Origin: Clostridia bacterium
GTDB lineage: Bacteria; Bacillota; Clostridia; Oscillospirales; Acutalibacteraceae
Length of the DNA: 64,000 nt
Direction: 5' to 3'
Assembly (NCBI GenBank): GCA_017480115.1
Contig: JAFVBH010000019.1
Span: 58,897 to 122,896, forward strand
Shown here: positions 25,929 through 35,031 of the stretch, piece by piece
Layout of the letters: each line of letters opens with the position of its first letter
Position numbering within the stretch: the stretch's first letter is position 1
The notes under the pieces: generated by a model
Databases searched by the model: none
What the model was told of the DNA's origin: nothing
The model's input: the letters and a program-made list of their open reading frames with translations, nothing else
Translations under genes and position numbers: made by a program

Positions 25929-26994
25929 GTTGCGCGTCCTTCTTTCTGATCATCATTTGCGTAAAGGCTTCCAATCGGGTAAGATACCCCGCTTCACCGC
26001 TCATTTCATCGACGACCACGGATAAAATGGGTTTGCCATAGGTGGCGGACACTTTCGGTAAAATATTTCGGGCGACGCTTTCGGGCATGCAATTCAGCGG
26101 ATAGATCTCAATAATGCCGTCAAACCCGCCGTTCGCCCAGCGTGCGGCATTGCCGACGGTTTCACGCGCAAACCCGCCTACTCGAGACGGCAGAAATTCG
26201 TCCGCCGCCTGTCGCCAACTCTGCCGCCGCCGTTTCACCTTATCGTCCAGCCAACCACTGATACTCATACTGCGCTGCGTGTACGCCCCCATATCCGCAA
26301 GTACGGATTGGATATTTTTATTCATAAACGGATCAATCACAGAATAAATATCTCCTACTACGCCGATTCTGATTTGCGGCACAGTATCGCTTTGAAAGTC
26401 CGACAGGGCAGCTATCCCCTGTTTTGCCAATACATAGAGCGCGCGCAGAGAAACCGCAGCCTTCATTTTTTGCTCCAATTCCGAGAGGAATATACGCAGT
26501 TTGCTTTTTTCCGCAGGATCAGTGATCTCCGCCTGTTTGTCATAGACCGCCTGCTCGTATCTGTCAAGCATATCGGCGCATTTAATCCCCAAAGGCAACA
26601 GCGACGCATCGTACCGCAATGATTTTTTACCGACGGCCGTGAGCAACTGCATCGCCTCGCGTACACCTTGCGCGTTATTTTCCAGCGCAATCACACGCAT
26701 AGGGATCCCATTTTTCCGGAAGATCAATTGAAAGGTTTCGGCAAAATAGCCGAAGCAACAGGGACCCTTGCCGCCGAAAAACAAAGCGGTATCCGCGCCG
26801 TGCGCATATGCCTCGAGAAAATTACCAAGTACGATTTTCATCGGCATACAGGCGTCCTGCGGCGCATACTTCACGCCCAGCGCTGCCGTATGTTCCGTTG
26901 TAGGAAGCGGCCCGACAAACTGGCCGCCGATGTTGCGCATAAACGCGCATAAAATGGTCGTAAGATTGCCCATATTCGGAAACCCGAGCGTCAA
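25903..26994 (-). CDS. 2-hydroxyacyl-CoA dehydratase (HgdB)-like protein
   Basis: 363 aa, TTG start with GGTGAT 5 nt upstream inside the previous gene. Family traits: LPTTEHTAALGVKYAPQDAC MPMKI, GGKGPCCFGYFAETFQ (Cys residues likely binding Fe-S), GVVGDIYSVIDPFMNKNIQ, and GFARETVGNAARW, DGIIEIYPLNCMPESVARN, then ILSVVVDEMSGEAGYLTRLE AF, the C-terminal signature of the HgdB/DUF2229 group. Shares that last motif with its neighbour at 26996. In many Clostridia these modules are fused to the activase; here they are separate. No substrate can be inferred. Confidence 0.82.
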   Translation of the reverse strand: MTLGFPNMGNLTTILCAFMRNIGGQFVGPLPTTEHTAALGVKYAPQDACMPMKIVLGNFLEAYAHGADTALFFGGKGPCCFGYFAETFQLIFRKNGIPMRVIALENNAQGVREAMQLLTAVGKKSLRYDASLLPLGIKCADMLDRYEQAVYDKQAEITDPAEKSKLRIFLSELEQKMKAAVSLRALYVLAKQGIAALSDFQSDTVPQIRIGVVGDIYSVIDPFMNKNIQSVLADMGAYTQRSMSISGWLDDKVKRRRQSWRQAADEFLPSRVGGFARETVGNAARWANGGFDGIIEIYPLNCMPESVARNILPKVSATYGKPILSVVVDEMSGEAGYLTRLEAFTQMMIRKKDAQLERAISGH

Positions 26995-26995
26995 A

Positions 26996-27925
26996 CTATA
27001 TCACCATACTTTCAGAATATCTGCACGCAGCGGATTCCAGACAATCCGCAAAGGCCTCCAGTCGGGTGACGAATCCCGCCTCGGCGCTATGCTCGTCAAG
27101 ACTGATTGTGATTGCGGGAATGTCCGAATGCTGCCGGATATAATCCCTGCAAAAGCCGACAGATAGAGAGTCTGTGCCGCAGCCAAAGGAATTCAAAAAA
27201 ATAAAGCCGTCTGCTGCACGGTGATCCGTTACATTTTTTACAAATGTTAAATTTCTATCCGCCGAATGCCAAAACGGTTGTTTATAACCGGTGACAGCGG
27301 CAAGATTTGCATGCGTTGGCAGCCGCATATCATCGGACGTCAGACATCGTATCCGCATCGCGTGAAGTCGCGCCTTGATCTGCATATTCAGATATGCGTC
27401 GCCCAGCACATAGCTGTGCCCGACCAGCGCGACGGTCAAGCCCTCCGCATGGGTATCATACATTGGCACCTCTTTTTTTCCCGTCGCGATTCGGTATGCC
27501 CGATAGGACAGCATACGCGAATACCCCAACCCTCGACCGGTTGAAATTAAAAAATTTTTCATATCACCGTAAAAGCACGGCTCGATCACCGTCGGCAGCT
27601 TTGCGTATGTTACTTTCAGCATATCCGTTAAACCGATCGTTTTCGGACAAGTATAACAGCCCACGCTCGTCTTATAAATTTTCGGAAGGAACAAGGCGTC
27701 CGGCTGCGCGTCCCCCTGCAAAAGATAATCGACGTGCCCAAACATTGCTTTTACAGGTAAACAAAGATCGGAAGAGGCTTTTTTTGTACCGGCATCGAGT
27801 ATTTCGGCATTCGTTTTTTCGGAAAGCAACACCCGCAGTCCCAAAGCGGAGAAGAAACGCCGCCAAATCTCTCCGTATTCAAAATAGTACATCGCCGTAG
27901 GGATTCCGATGGTTTGGATTTGCAT
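26996..27925 (-). CDS. DUF2229-type activase-associated protein
   Basis: 309 aa from the ATG at 27925, preceded by GAGG at 8 nt; the longer open frame lacks a ribosome site. Opens IQTIGIPTAMYYFEYGEIWR RFFSALG (DUF2229 opening), then KKASSDLCLPVKAMFGHVDY, FLPKIYKTSVGCYTCPK (CYTC, likely Fe-S), GHSYVLGDAYLN, FLNSFGCGTDSLSVGF, and AITISLDEHSAEAGFVTRLE AF. The last motif repeats that of the next gene. First gene of the dehydratase/activase operon. Not a characterised enzyme. Confidence 0.82.
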   Translation of the reverse strand: MQIQTIGIPTAMYYFEYGEIWRRFFSALGLRVLLSEKTNAEILDAGTKKASSDLCLPVKAMFGHVDYLLQGDAQPDALFLPKIYKTSVGCYTCPKTIGLTDMLKVTYAKLPTVIEPCFYGDMKNFLISTGRGLGYSRMLSYRAYRIATGKKEVPMYDTHAEGLTVALVGHSYVLGDAYLNMQIKARLHAMRIRCLTSDDMRLPTHANLAAVTGYKQPFWHSADRNLTFVKNVTDHRAADGFIFLNSFGCGTDSLSVGFCRDYIRQHSDIPAITISLDEHSAEAGFVTRLEAFADCLESAACRYSESMVI

Positions 27926-28074
27926 ATCTAGCACCTCGTGGTTATTATCAAACAACAGGGGCGGTTTATACATGAAAACAGAATTTTCGTACGAATAAAC
28001 AGCAAAGAAACGTGATTCAACTGAATTGAGATTTTATCGCCCTCCACGCGCGATACTTGTCCGAAATTAAAAAG

Positions 28075-28144
28075 CGAATCCCTTCGAGCGGGCATAAAAA
28101 AGCAAGGCTTTCGCCTTGCTTTTTGGCCCGCTCGAAGGGATTCG
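28075..28144. repeat. 19-bp perfect inverted repeat copying the tRNA-Arg 3' end
   Basis: CGAATCCCTTCGAGCGGGC at 28075-28093 is the exact reverse complement of 28126-28144, which is the T-arm/acceptor end of the tRNA-Arg gene. The 32-bp spacer holds the tRNA terminator. On the transcript, read-through past that terminator would expose a sequence able to pair with the tRNA 3' half. Confidence 0.85.
28097..28124 (-). terminator. Intrinsic terminator after tRNA-Arg
   Basis: AAAAAGCAAGGC / GCCTTGCTTTTT, 12-bp perfect stem with a GAAA tetraloop, U-rich right arm. Begins at the last base of the encoded CCA. Confidence 0.9.
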
Positions 28145-28200
28145 AACCCCCGATCTTCAGAATCGGAATCTGCTGCGTTATCCAGCTGCGCCACGAGCGG
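28124..28200 (-). tRNA. tRNA-Arg (anticodon CCG)
   Basis: 77 nt including encoded CCA. Acceptor CCGCTCG (28194-28200) pairs with CGAGCGG (28128-28134), discriminator G, then CCA. D arm GCGC...ACGC, anticodon stem GCAGA/TCTG with loop TTCCGAT (anticodon at 28164-28166), T arm GGGGG-TTCGAAT-CCCTT. The pair 27-43 is G-A, a mismatch. It decodes CGG. It lies 38 bp downstream of ychF on the same strand and may be cotranscribed with it. Confidence 0.93.
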
Positions 28201-28238
28201 ATATGTGCCGCCTGTTGCGGCAATTTGTGAATTATCGT

Positions 28239-29336
28239 TTAAACATTGAATCGAAAAAGAACAATATCTCCGTCTTGCATGACATATTCTTTTCCCTCGG
28301 ACCGCATAAGTCCTTTTTCTTTTGCCGCGGTGGTGGAACCGCACGCCATCAGATCATCAAAAGAAATGACTTCCGCGCGAATAAAACCACGTTCAAAATC
28401 TGAATGGATCTTCCCTGCCGCCTGCGGCGCTTTTGTGCCTTTTTTAATCGTCCATGCTCTGACCTCGGGTTCACCGGCAGTCAAATAAGACATCAGTCCT
28501 AAGAGATCGTAACTTCTCTGTATCAGCGTTTCCAAGCCGCCGTGGGCAATTCCCAGATCCGCAAGGAACATTTCTTTTTCCTCAACGCCTAAGTCGGCAA
28601 TCTGCGCTTCAAGCTCGGCGCAAATCGGCAATGCCTCGGATCCTTCCGCGTCGGCAAAGGATTTGACCGCCTGATACCGTGCATTCTCCTCGATCTTGCC
28701 GGCAGCAAAATCGTCCTCACTCATATTACATGCGTAAATCACCGGTTTCGCGGTCAGCAGCGCAACAGTATCCATCAGCGCCTGCTCGTCATCGGAAACA
28801 TCCACGGCTCTCGCACACTTACCGTTATCCAGCTCGCTTTTCAGCCGCTTGAAAAACTCCACGCTTTTCGCGTAAGATTTATCGCCTTTCATCGCCTTAG
28901 TATCACGATCAATCCGGCGTTCCAAAATCTCGATGTCGGAGAGAATCAATTCAAGATTGATAATATCAATATCACGCACGGGATCGACGCTACCCTCAAC
29001 ATGGGTAATATCATCATTTTCAAAGCAGCGCACAACATGCACGACCGCGTCAACCTCACGGATATTCGCAAGAAACTTGTTGCCCAGTCCCTCGCCCTTA
29101 GACGCACCCTTGACCAAACCTGCAATATCGACAAATTCCACCGTTGCAGGCGTTAATTTGGCGGGGTGATACATCTCAGACAAACGGTCCAACCGGTAAT
29201 CCGGCACAGGAACGATCCCGATATTCGGCTCGATTGTACAAAAAGGATAGTTCGCAGACTGCGCACCGGCATTTGTCAGCGCGTTAAACAATGTGCTTTT
29301 ACCAACATTCGGGAGCCCAACAATGCCGAGTTTCAT
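28239..29336 (-). CDS. ychF: Redox-regulated ribosome-associated ATPase YchF (Ola1)
   Basis: 365 aa from the ATG at 29336. Starts [20 protein letters not shown] (G1), then [40 protein letters not shown] (G3), and YACNMSEDD in place of the GTP-specific NKxD, the reason YchF prefers ATP. C-terminal TGS domain ([40 protein letters not shown]). AAAGGA lies upstream; an ATG 6 nt earlier is possible. Conserved housekeeping protein acting at the ribosome. Confidence 0.97.
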   Translation of the reverse strand: MKLGIVGLPNVGKSTLFNALTNAGAQSANYPFCTIEPNIGIVPVPDYRLDRLSEMYHPAKLTPATVEFVDIAGLVKGASKGEGLGNKFLANIREVDAVVHVVRCFENDDITHVEGSVDPVRDIDIINLELILSDIEILERRIDRDTKAMKGDKSYAKSVEFFKRLKSELDNGKCARAVDVSDDEQALMDTVALLTAKPVIYACNMSEDDFAAGKIEENARYQAVKSFADAEGSEALPICAELEAQIADLGVEEKEMFLADLGIAHGGLETLIQRSYDLLGLMSYLTAGEPEVRAWTIKKGTKAPQAAGKIHSDFERGFIRAEVISFDDLMACGSTTAAKEKGLMRSEGKEYVMQDGDIVLFRFNV

Positions 29337-29369
29337 GTACATCAATTCCTTTTCTTAATGAGCTTTAGT

Positions 29370-29398
29370 ATTATAACACGGTAGAACAAAAAAAGCAA
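29370..29398 (-). promoter_or_regulatory. Sigma-A promoter of ychF
   Basis: Leftward: -35 TTGCTT (29393-29398), 17-bp spacer, -10 TATAAT (29370-29375). Confidence 0.75.
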
Positions 29399-29512
29399 GA
29401 ACCATTCAAAAGAAAAATCAGAATATAATGCGTTTCCATTATTTTATTTGCCCAAGATATTTTATCTGTGCGAGTAAATTAAACATTTGTTCTGAATTAT
29501 ATGGAAAACATA

Positions 29513-29541
29513 TTGATATTTATTTCCCGATATGATAAAAT
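29513..29541 (+). promoter_or_regulatory. Promoter of rarA
   Basis: -35 TTGATA (29513-29518), 17-bp spacer, -10 TAAAAT (29536-29541), 30 bp before the ATG. Confidence 0.65.
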
Positions 29542-29571
29542 CAGTACAGCGAAAAACAAGGAGGTCAGACA

Positions 29572-30840
29572 ATGGCTACACCGCTGGCGGACAGAATCCG
29601 CCCGAAAAGTCTTGACGAGGTCGTCGGGCAAACACATCTGATCGGGAAAAACAAACCGTTAAGCAACATTATACGTTCCGGCGATCTGCCGAATTTGATT
29701 TTCTACGGACCTTCCGGAACAGGCAAAACAACGGTTGCGGAAATTGCCGCCAGTATGACGGATAAAAAAATATTTAAATTAAACGGCACCAGCGCCTCTA
29801 CAGCGGATATAAAAGCGATTGCAGCCTCGGTGAACAGCATTGATACCCGCGGCGGGATTCTGTTATATTTGGACGAGATTCAGTATTTCAATAAGAAACA
29901 ACAGCAGATACTGTTACAATATATTGAGGACGGCAGAATCACACTGATCGCGTCCACAACTGAGAATCCGTATTTTTATGTATACTCTGCGGTGCTGAGC
30001 CGTTCCACTGTCTTTGAATTTAAACCTGTAGATTTTCCGGATATTAAAATCGCGATACTGCGGGCGTTCAATATTCTTTCGGAAGAACAGCATGTACGGC
30101 TGGATATTGAACCGGGTGTTATCGAACAAATTGCCAATTCCTGCGGCGGCGACGTTCGGGCAGCAATCAACAATGCGGAAGCAGCGATGCTCGCCTCTCC
30201 GCTCCCCGTAGACGGAGAAGTACGGAAAATCACACTGGATACAGTGGTCGGCGTAGGCAGACAAACAGTGATCCGCTATGATAAACTCGGTGACGAGCAC
30301 TACGACTTGTTGTCCGCCTATCAAAAATCCATGCGCGGCTCCGACGCAAACGCCGCGCTGCATTATTTGGCACGACTGTTGGACGCGGGCGATCTTGCGT
30401 CGGCAACGCGACGACTGATGATCTGCGCTTGCGAAGACGTCGGTCTAGCCTACCCGCAAATCATACCGATCGTAAAAGCGGCGGTCGATATTGCGTTTCA
30501 GGTCGGGCTGCCCGAAGCGCAGATTCCGCTGGCAGACGCAGTGATCCTCGTGTGCAACGCGCCGAAATCAAATTCCGGCGCGTTGGCGATTGAGGCGGCA
30601 ATGGCGGATCTGAAGCATGGTAACACAGGCCCGGTACCGCGGCAATTGCAAAACAAGCATTATGACGGCGCTGAGGTCGCGGTGAAAGGACAATTTTATA
30701 AATATCCGCATGCCTATGAGAATCATTGGGTGAAGCAGCAATATTTGCCGGATAAGATCAAGAACGCGCAATACTACACCTACGGCGACAATAAAAATGA
30801 GCAGGTTGCCAAAGAATACTGGTCCAAAATCAAGAAATAA
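29572..30840 (+). CDS. rarA: Replication-associated recombination protein A (RarA/MgsA, AAA ATPase)
   Basis: 422 aa. Clamp-loader-like AAA+ protein acting at stalled forks. Opening ADRIRPKSLDEVVGQTHLIG, Walker A FYGPSGTGKTTVAEIAA, NGTSASTADIK, Walker B ILLYLDEIQYFNKKQQQ, sensor 1 LIASTTENP, box VII SRSTVFEF, then the tetramerisation region (YDLLSAYQKSMRGSDANAAL HYLARLLDAGDL) typical of RarA/MgsA. AAGGAGG 6 nt upstream of the ATG. Monocistronic, with a terminator 44 bp downstream. Confidence 0.96.
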   Translation: MATPLADRIRPKSLDEVVGQTHLIGKNKPLSNIIRSGDLPNLIFYGPSGTGKTTVAEIAASMTDKKIFKLNGTSASTADIKAIAASVNSIDTRGGILLYLDEIQYFNKKQQQILLQYIEDGRITLIASTTENPYFYVYSAVLSRSTVFEFKPVDFPDIKIAILRAFNILSEEQHVRLDIEPGVIEQIANSCGGDVRAAINNAEAAMLASPLPVDGEVRKITLDTVVGVGRQTVIRYDKLGDEHYDLLSAYQKSMRGSDANAALHYLARLLDAGDLASATRRLMICACEDVGLAYPQIIPIVKAAVDIAFQVGLPEAQIPLADAVILVCNAPKSNSGALAIEAAMADLKHGNTGPVPRQLQNKHYDGAEVAVKGQFYKYPHAYENHWVKQQYLPDKIKNAQYYTYGDNKNEQVAKEYWSKIKK

Positions 30841-30884
30841 ATATATTTGTGTCTTCAGACAAAACACACGTCCTGTGAAAAAAT

Positions 30885-30920
30885 AAAAATCCCACCTGTG
30901 CGAAACAGATGGGATTTTTT
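30885..30920. terminator. Bidirectional terminator between rarA and the large lipoprotein gene
   Basis: ATCCCACCTGT pairs with ACAGATGGGAT (one mismatch) around GCGA; flanked by A5 and T6. Convergent genes on both sides end within 50 bp. Confidence 0.85.
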
Positions 30921-30929
30921 ATTGTTGTG

Positions 30930-33900
30930 TTAGCGGTTGATCAATGTGCTGATTACAGGGGAAATGATAGAACGCAGCATATCAAAGAATCCTTCATTTC
31001 TCGCATCTTTTGCCAGCTCGGAGACAGAGAATCGGACGCTGTCAAGAGACACAGAGCCGGCAATGGAAGTGATCGCGCCGGTAATGTCGGACAGACCGGA
31101 AATTCCACCGCTGAACGTACCGATAATGCCAAGCAGCGGTTCTGCAACAAAGATGATCCAAAATACCAACGCCTTTGCAGCACCGGGGTACTTCTGATCT
31201 GCTTGCTGTACCGCGGGCAATATCTTTTCAATCAGATTATAGACTTTACCGTCCAGACCAAGGTTATTTTTCAGCATATTCAGAAGCGCCGGCATCACCT
31301 CGGGTGAAAGGATCGTCTTCAGCAGATAATCATAAATAATTGTCAGCAGGTCTGCTTTATTAATATCATTGGGATTGATTCTGTAAGCTGCCTGCCCATT
31401 TGCAGACGTATAACGCTCAGGCGTAATGTCACCAAACAGCGCGTTATACAAGGAATCCGTCGTGAAGTTCAGATTCAGATTAATACCCAGCGCATTGGTG
31501 ATCATCGGGTTCAGATAGCCCATCGCAAATGCGATGAGATCAACATTTCTGAATGTAATATCCATGCCGACCAGATCGCTGATATTCACACTGTAAATCG
31601 GGCGAATGATATCAAGCAACAGATTGACCGGATACAGCAGATTCTCTACTACGGTAGTGACACCGCCGGAATGCAAGAACAACAGCAGATTCGGAAGAAT
31701 CTCCACAATCTTACCAAGGGGATTCGCCTGCACCGCGTCAACAAAACCGAAGATCATCGTCAGCAGGTTGGAAAGAATCTTGCCCGAGTCAGCCTTAAAC
31801 GCAGCGGGCGACATAACATCGGGCACACCCAGTGCCTCAAGCAACGGAATGATCGCGGTGGTATATCCGTCGTTTCCGCTCAAAGTGATCAGCTTTGCGG
31901 CGGAGCCGTCGGAACCGTCTGTCAGACTGATGGAAAGATCCTCTCCCGTCAGTAGGAATGCCAATACCTTATTCAGCGGAGAAAGGAAATCAGAGATCGC
32001 AGCTTTAAACGCGTCCTTATCGCCATCGGCGAAGCTTGCGCGGAAAGACTTGATCGCGTTCAAGTCAACGCCCAATTGCGATTTCAAAAGATCCGTCACA
32101 GCCGCGGGTAAAGAAACACCGCTAAGCAGGTTCTGTACCGTTTCGGCAAGTGAATTGACCGTATTTGCCGTCAAAAGGCTGCCAACCAAGTTACCGATCA
32201 GATCTGAAAGACTGGAGGCTTTTTGCCCGCCGATCTCGGGACCGATCATGCCAAGCAAGCCGTCAACAAAACCGGGCAGAGAACTGACCATATAATCGGC
32301 TTTCTCCCTCGTCCAGTACGCGGTATACAGAGAAGAGACGTTTGAGGCGCCGCCCTGCGGCTGCGACCACTGCATGCCCTTCGGCTTGGAATACGATTGC
32401 GGAATAATCAGTTCTGCAACTGCGGCAATGGCGTTGCGGGGATTTGCAAGTACGCGTCTGACAATTGTGTTGCCAATGTCCGGAAGATTGTTGCCCAGCA
32501 GCCCAAGCACCTTCGAGCGAAGCGCGCTGTCCTGCAGCGCATCAAACAAGTAGTCGAAGAGGAAGAGAAGCACATCGCCCTTATCGGCAACGATATATGC
32601 CGCCTTATCCGAAGAGCCGACGGAATATGTCTTTTCAGAACGGTTCGTGTTCTTCCAGATCAGGTTACCCAGCGTAGCAAGCTTGGCACCGTCCAGATGC
32701 GGCAGCGTAACGCCTAACGCAGGGGAAACAAGGGAGAGGATTGCGTCAAAGGAGGAAATATCCAGCCCCATATCCTCAAGATTGATCATCTCGCCGAGAT
32801 TGATTTTGATCGGCTCGTCGGACTTGTAAGCATCGTTCATTTTGCCTTCGCCGGCAATTTTAACGGTATAAACCGCGTTTGTTGTATACGAAATTTCGGT
32901 TTTCAGCATGCCCAACAGCGGAACGATCATCTGCGCGGTCACCGCGTACGCGAGATTCGGCAAAACCGCCAACACGTAATTCAGCGGCGCGTCGGCAAGC
33001 GCAGCCAACAGCGCTTCAATCGGTTCCAAAAGCCCAAGCTCCACGACCTCACGCATCGTGGAATAATTATCCGCGCTGGATACGGTTACGCCCAGCGCCT
33101 CAAAAATCGGGATCAGCGCATTGTCATAGCCTTTGTTCGGCGTTGCGCGCAGCACAAGCTCAATGGTGTCGATGGTCATGGGAAGGGCAATCTTACCGGC
33201 AAGGATTCTTGCCTCGCCTTCGCCGCGGCCGATGATACCGCTGTTCTCCAAAGGCTTATTGGCGATCAGAGCCAGCAACAACGGCTCAACGCCGTACAGC
33301 GCTGCAGATACCGCGTTAATAAAGCTTGCCTTATCGGTAACGCCCCAATCAAGATCCAGTTTGCCGTCCTCTGTCAAAATCGAGGGGTCTTTCCACGGAT
33401 CGATGAGTGTTTCGGTTTCCTTATCCCAAATACAGCGCGTAGTTACCTTGGAAAGCTTCGCCGCGATAGCGGAATATTCCGGCGGCAGATGCGCTGCAAA
33501 GGTGGTGGGGAAAAGATAGAACTTGATCGTTTCCAACGCTTCCTCGATCTGATCAATGTACAAGTCCGCGTTGACCTGCGCGGTGGAAACCACGGGAACG
33601 CCGGTTGCAACGTCATCGAGCGCAAGATCCGACGGCAGCCCTGCCCATACCTTCGCAAACTCGCCGCCTACCAGCGGATAAAGATATTGTATAATGGTAT
33701 TGACAAGATCGTTGGTGTACAGATTATCCAATACGCCGAGCAACGTTGTTTTCAGATCCAGATTCAACAGAGATTTCAGCTCTGTTGAGCCGAGCGCTTT
33801 ATCGATCGTATTAATGATCGTTTCAGCTTTCGCGCTGTCGAGCTCATATTTCTTATCACGAACAACGTCCGCGGAAGAAACGGAGCGGACAATACTGTCC

Positions 33901-34091
33901 ATATGGGTCTGCCGGAAGTTGTCCAGATCACCGGTAAAGACAAAGGATACATCCTCCTCTATTGGTTCCTCGACCGCGTCCACCGGTACGCTGTCGTCCG
34001 GCTCTTCGTCTTTTTTGCCAAACGAACAGCTGGCCGTTGACAACAACAGCGCAAAGACCAATAACAGGCTGATTAGTTTTTTTGTTCGCAT
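30930..34091 (-). CDS. Large lipoprotein with internal duplication, unknown function
   Basis: 1053 aa. Lipoprotein signal (KKLISLLLVFALLLSTASC; Cys about 22) then an acidic linker (KKDEEPDDSVPVDAVEEPIE). The rest is a repetitive, mostly helical, Leu/Ile-rich, Cys-free mass. A block of about 420 residues occurs twice: GYDNALIPIFEALGV near 318 and GYTTAIIPLLEALGV near 737, each followed by a YVLAVLPNL / IVEILPNL segment and preceded by a D-K-x-x-F-x-x-A helix. Surface anchored. AAAGGAGAGG before the ATG. I recognise no domain; a scaffold or adhesin role is only a guess. Confidence 0.85.
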   Translation of the reverse strand: MRTKKLISLLLVFALLLSTASCSFGKKDEEPDDSVPVDAVEEPIEEDVSFVFTGDLDNFRQTHMDSIVRSVSSADVVRDKKYELDSAKAETIINTIDKALGSTELKSLLNLDLKTTLLGVLDNLYTNDLVNTIIQYLYPLVGGEFAKVWAGLPSDLALDDVATGVPVVSTAQVNADLYIDQIEEALETIKFYLFPTTFAAHLPPEYSAIAAKLSKVTTRCIWDKETETLIDPWKDPSILTEDGKLDLDWGVTDKASFINAVSAALYGVEPLLLALIANKPLENSGIIGRGEGEARILAGKIALPMTIDTIELVLRATPNKGYDNALIPIFEALGVTVSSADNYSTMREVVELGLLEPIEALLAALADAPLNYVLAVLPNLAYAVTAQMIVPLLGMLKTEISYTTNAVYTVKIAGEGKMNDAYKSDEPIKINLGEMINLEDMGLDISSFDAILSLVSPALGVTLPHLDGAKLATLGNLIWKNTNRSEKTYSVGSSDKAAYIVADKGDVLLFLFDYLFDALQDSALRSKVLGLLGNNLPDIGNTIVRRVLANPRNAIAAVAELIIPQSYSKPKGMQWSQPQGGASNVSSLYTAYWTREKADYMVSSLPGFVDGLLGMIGPEIGGQKASSLSDLIGNLVGSLLTANTVNSLAETVQNLLSGVSLPAAVTDLLKSQLGVDLNAIKSFRASFADGDKDAFKAAISDFLSPLNKVLAFLLTGEDLSISLTDGSDGSAAKLITLSGNDGYTTAIIPLLEALGVPDVMSPAAFKADSGKILSNLLTMIFGFVDAVQANPLGKIVEILPNLLLFLHSGGVTTVVENLLYPVNLLLDIIRPIYSVNISDLVGMDITFRNVDLIAFAMGYLNPMITNALGINLNLNFTTDSLYNALFGDITPERYTSANGQAAYRINPNDINKADLLTIIYDYLLKTILSPEVMPALLNMLKNNLGLDGKVYNLIEKILPAVQQADQKYPGAAKALVFWIIFVAEPLLGIIGTFSGGISGLSDITGAITSIAGSVSLDSVRFSVSELAKDARNEGFFDMLRSIISPVISTLINR

Positions 34092-34252
34092 AGAAGCCTC
34101 TCCTTTTGACTCAAATCCGAAAACAGAAATTTAGATAAATTTCTACACTATAATTGATTATTTTACTAAAATAATAGACAAATTAAATGAACTAATGATG
34201 TCTATTTTATTAATAAACTGTTAACATTATAAATTTATTAAACAAATCATTC

Positions 34253-34996
34253 TTAATTGAAGAATAATTTGTAAAACTTCTTAGAATTTGCCATGGAAAA
34301 TACGTCGTCAGCGGAGAAAATCAGATGATCGATCAGTGATACTCCCATCGCGCGGGCAAGATCGGCAATGTTTTTTGTCAGCGTCACGTCCTGCTGCGAG
34401 GGCAGCGCCATACCGAACGGATGATTATGCGCAATCACCACAAGCGACGCGGCGGATTCCGCAATTTCAAGGCTGACCTTGTTGATACTGACGGCGACGT
34501 TGTACTCCTCCCCCTCGCCGAGTTTTGTACATCGCAGCAGCTTGCAGCTCCTATCCATACATAATATGTAAAAACATTCCACGCGCTTACCGATAAAGAA
34601 ATCCGCCAGATACGACCGAATAGCGTCCGTCGTTTCCAACCGCACCTTATTTTCTTTTTTATCCAGCATATACATTCTGGCGACGTCCGGCAGCATTTTC
34701 AGCAGACAGGCGCTGTTTCTTCCGATTCCCCCTACGGTCATAATCTCGCCGATATTCGCGTCCAGCACGGCGGACAGACTGCCGAATTTATTTAACAGTC
34801 TTCGCGCAATGGGTCTTGTATCCTGCCGCGGAATCGAGTAAAATAGAAACAACTCCAAGATCTCGTAATCCCGCATTTCATCCATACCGTGATTGAGGAA
34901 ATATTCGCGCAGCCGCTGCCGATGTCCGGCATGATCAAAAAGCTCCGTTTGCGCCGGATCTTCCGGCAAGACTACCGATTGTTCCGGTTCACGCAT
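34253..34996 (-). CDS. radC: RadC/JAB-domain protein
   Basis: 247 aa. N-terminal helix-hairpin-helix (EILELFLFYSIPRQDTRPIA RRLL, then LDANIGEIMTVGGIGRNSAC) followed by the JAMM metalloprotease-like domain: VVIAHNHPFGMALPSQQDVT with the H-x-H-x(8,9)-S-x-x-D metal site near residues 190-210, ending LIDHLIFSADDVFSM. GGGAG precedes the ATG. Traditionally called DNA repair protein RadC, though its biochemical role is unsettled. Only 35 bp separate it from the divergent pseudouridine synthase gene. Confidence 0.93.
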   Translation of the reverse strand: MREPEQSVVLPEDPAQTELFDHAGHRQRLREYFLNHGMDEMRDYEILELFLFYSIPRQDTRPIARRLLNKFGSLSAVLDANIGEIMTVGGIGRNSACLLKMLPDVARMYMLDKKENKVRLETTDAIRSYLADFFIGKRVECFYILCMDRSCKLLRCTKLGEGEEYNVAVSINKVSLEIAESAASLVVIAHNHPFGMALPSQQDVTLTKNIADLARAMGVSLIDHLIFSADDVFSMANSKKFYKLFFN

Positions 34997-35031
34997 AGTA
35001 ATCGCTCCCGTCTCAGAGGTGTATAATAATT

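Noticed and set aside
28075..28144. Phage or island attachment site at tRNA-Arg
   Set aside because: The tRNA-end copy is inverted and only 32 bp away; an att duplication would be direct and flank an element. No integrase is present.
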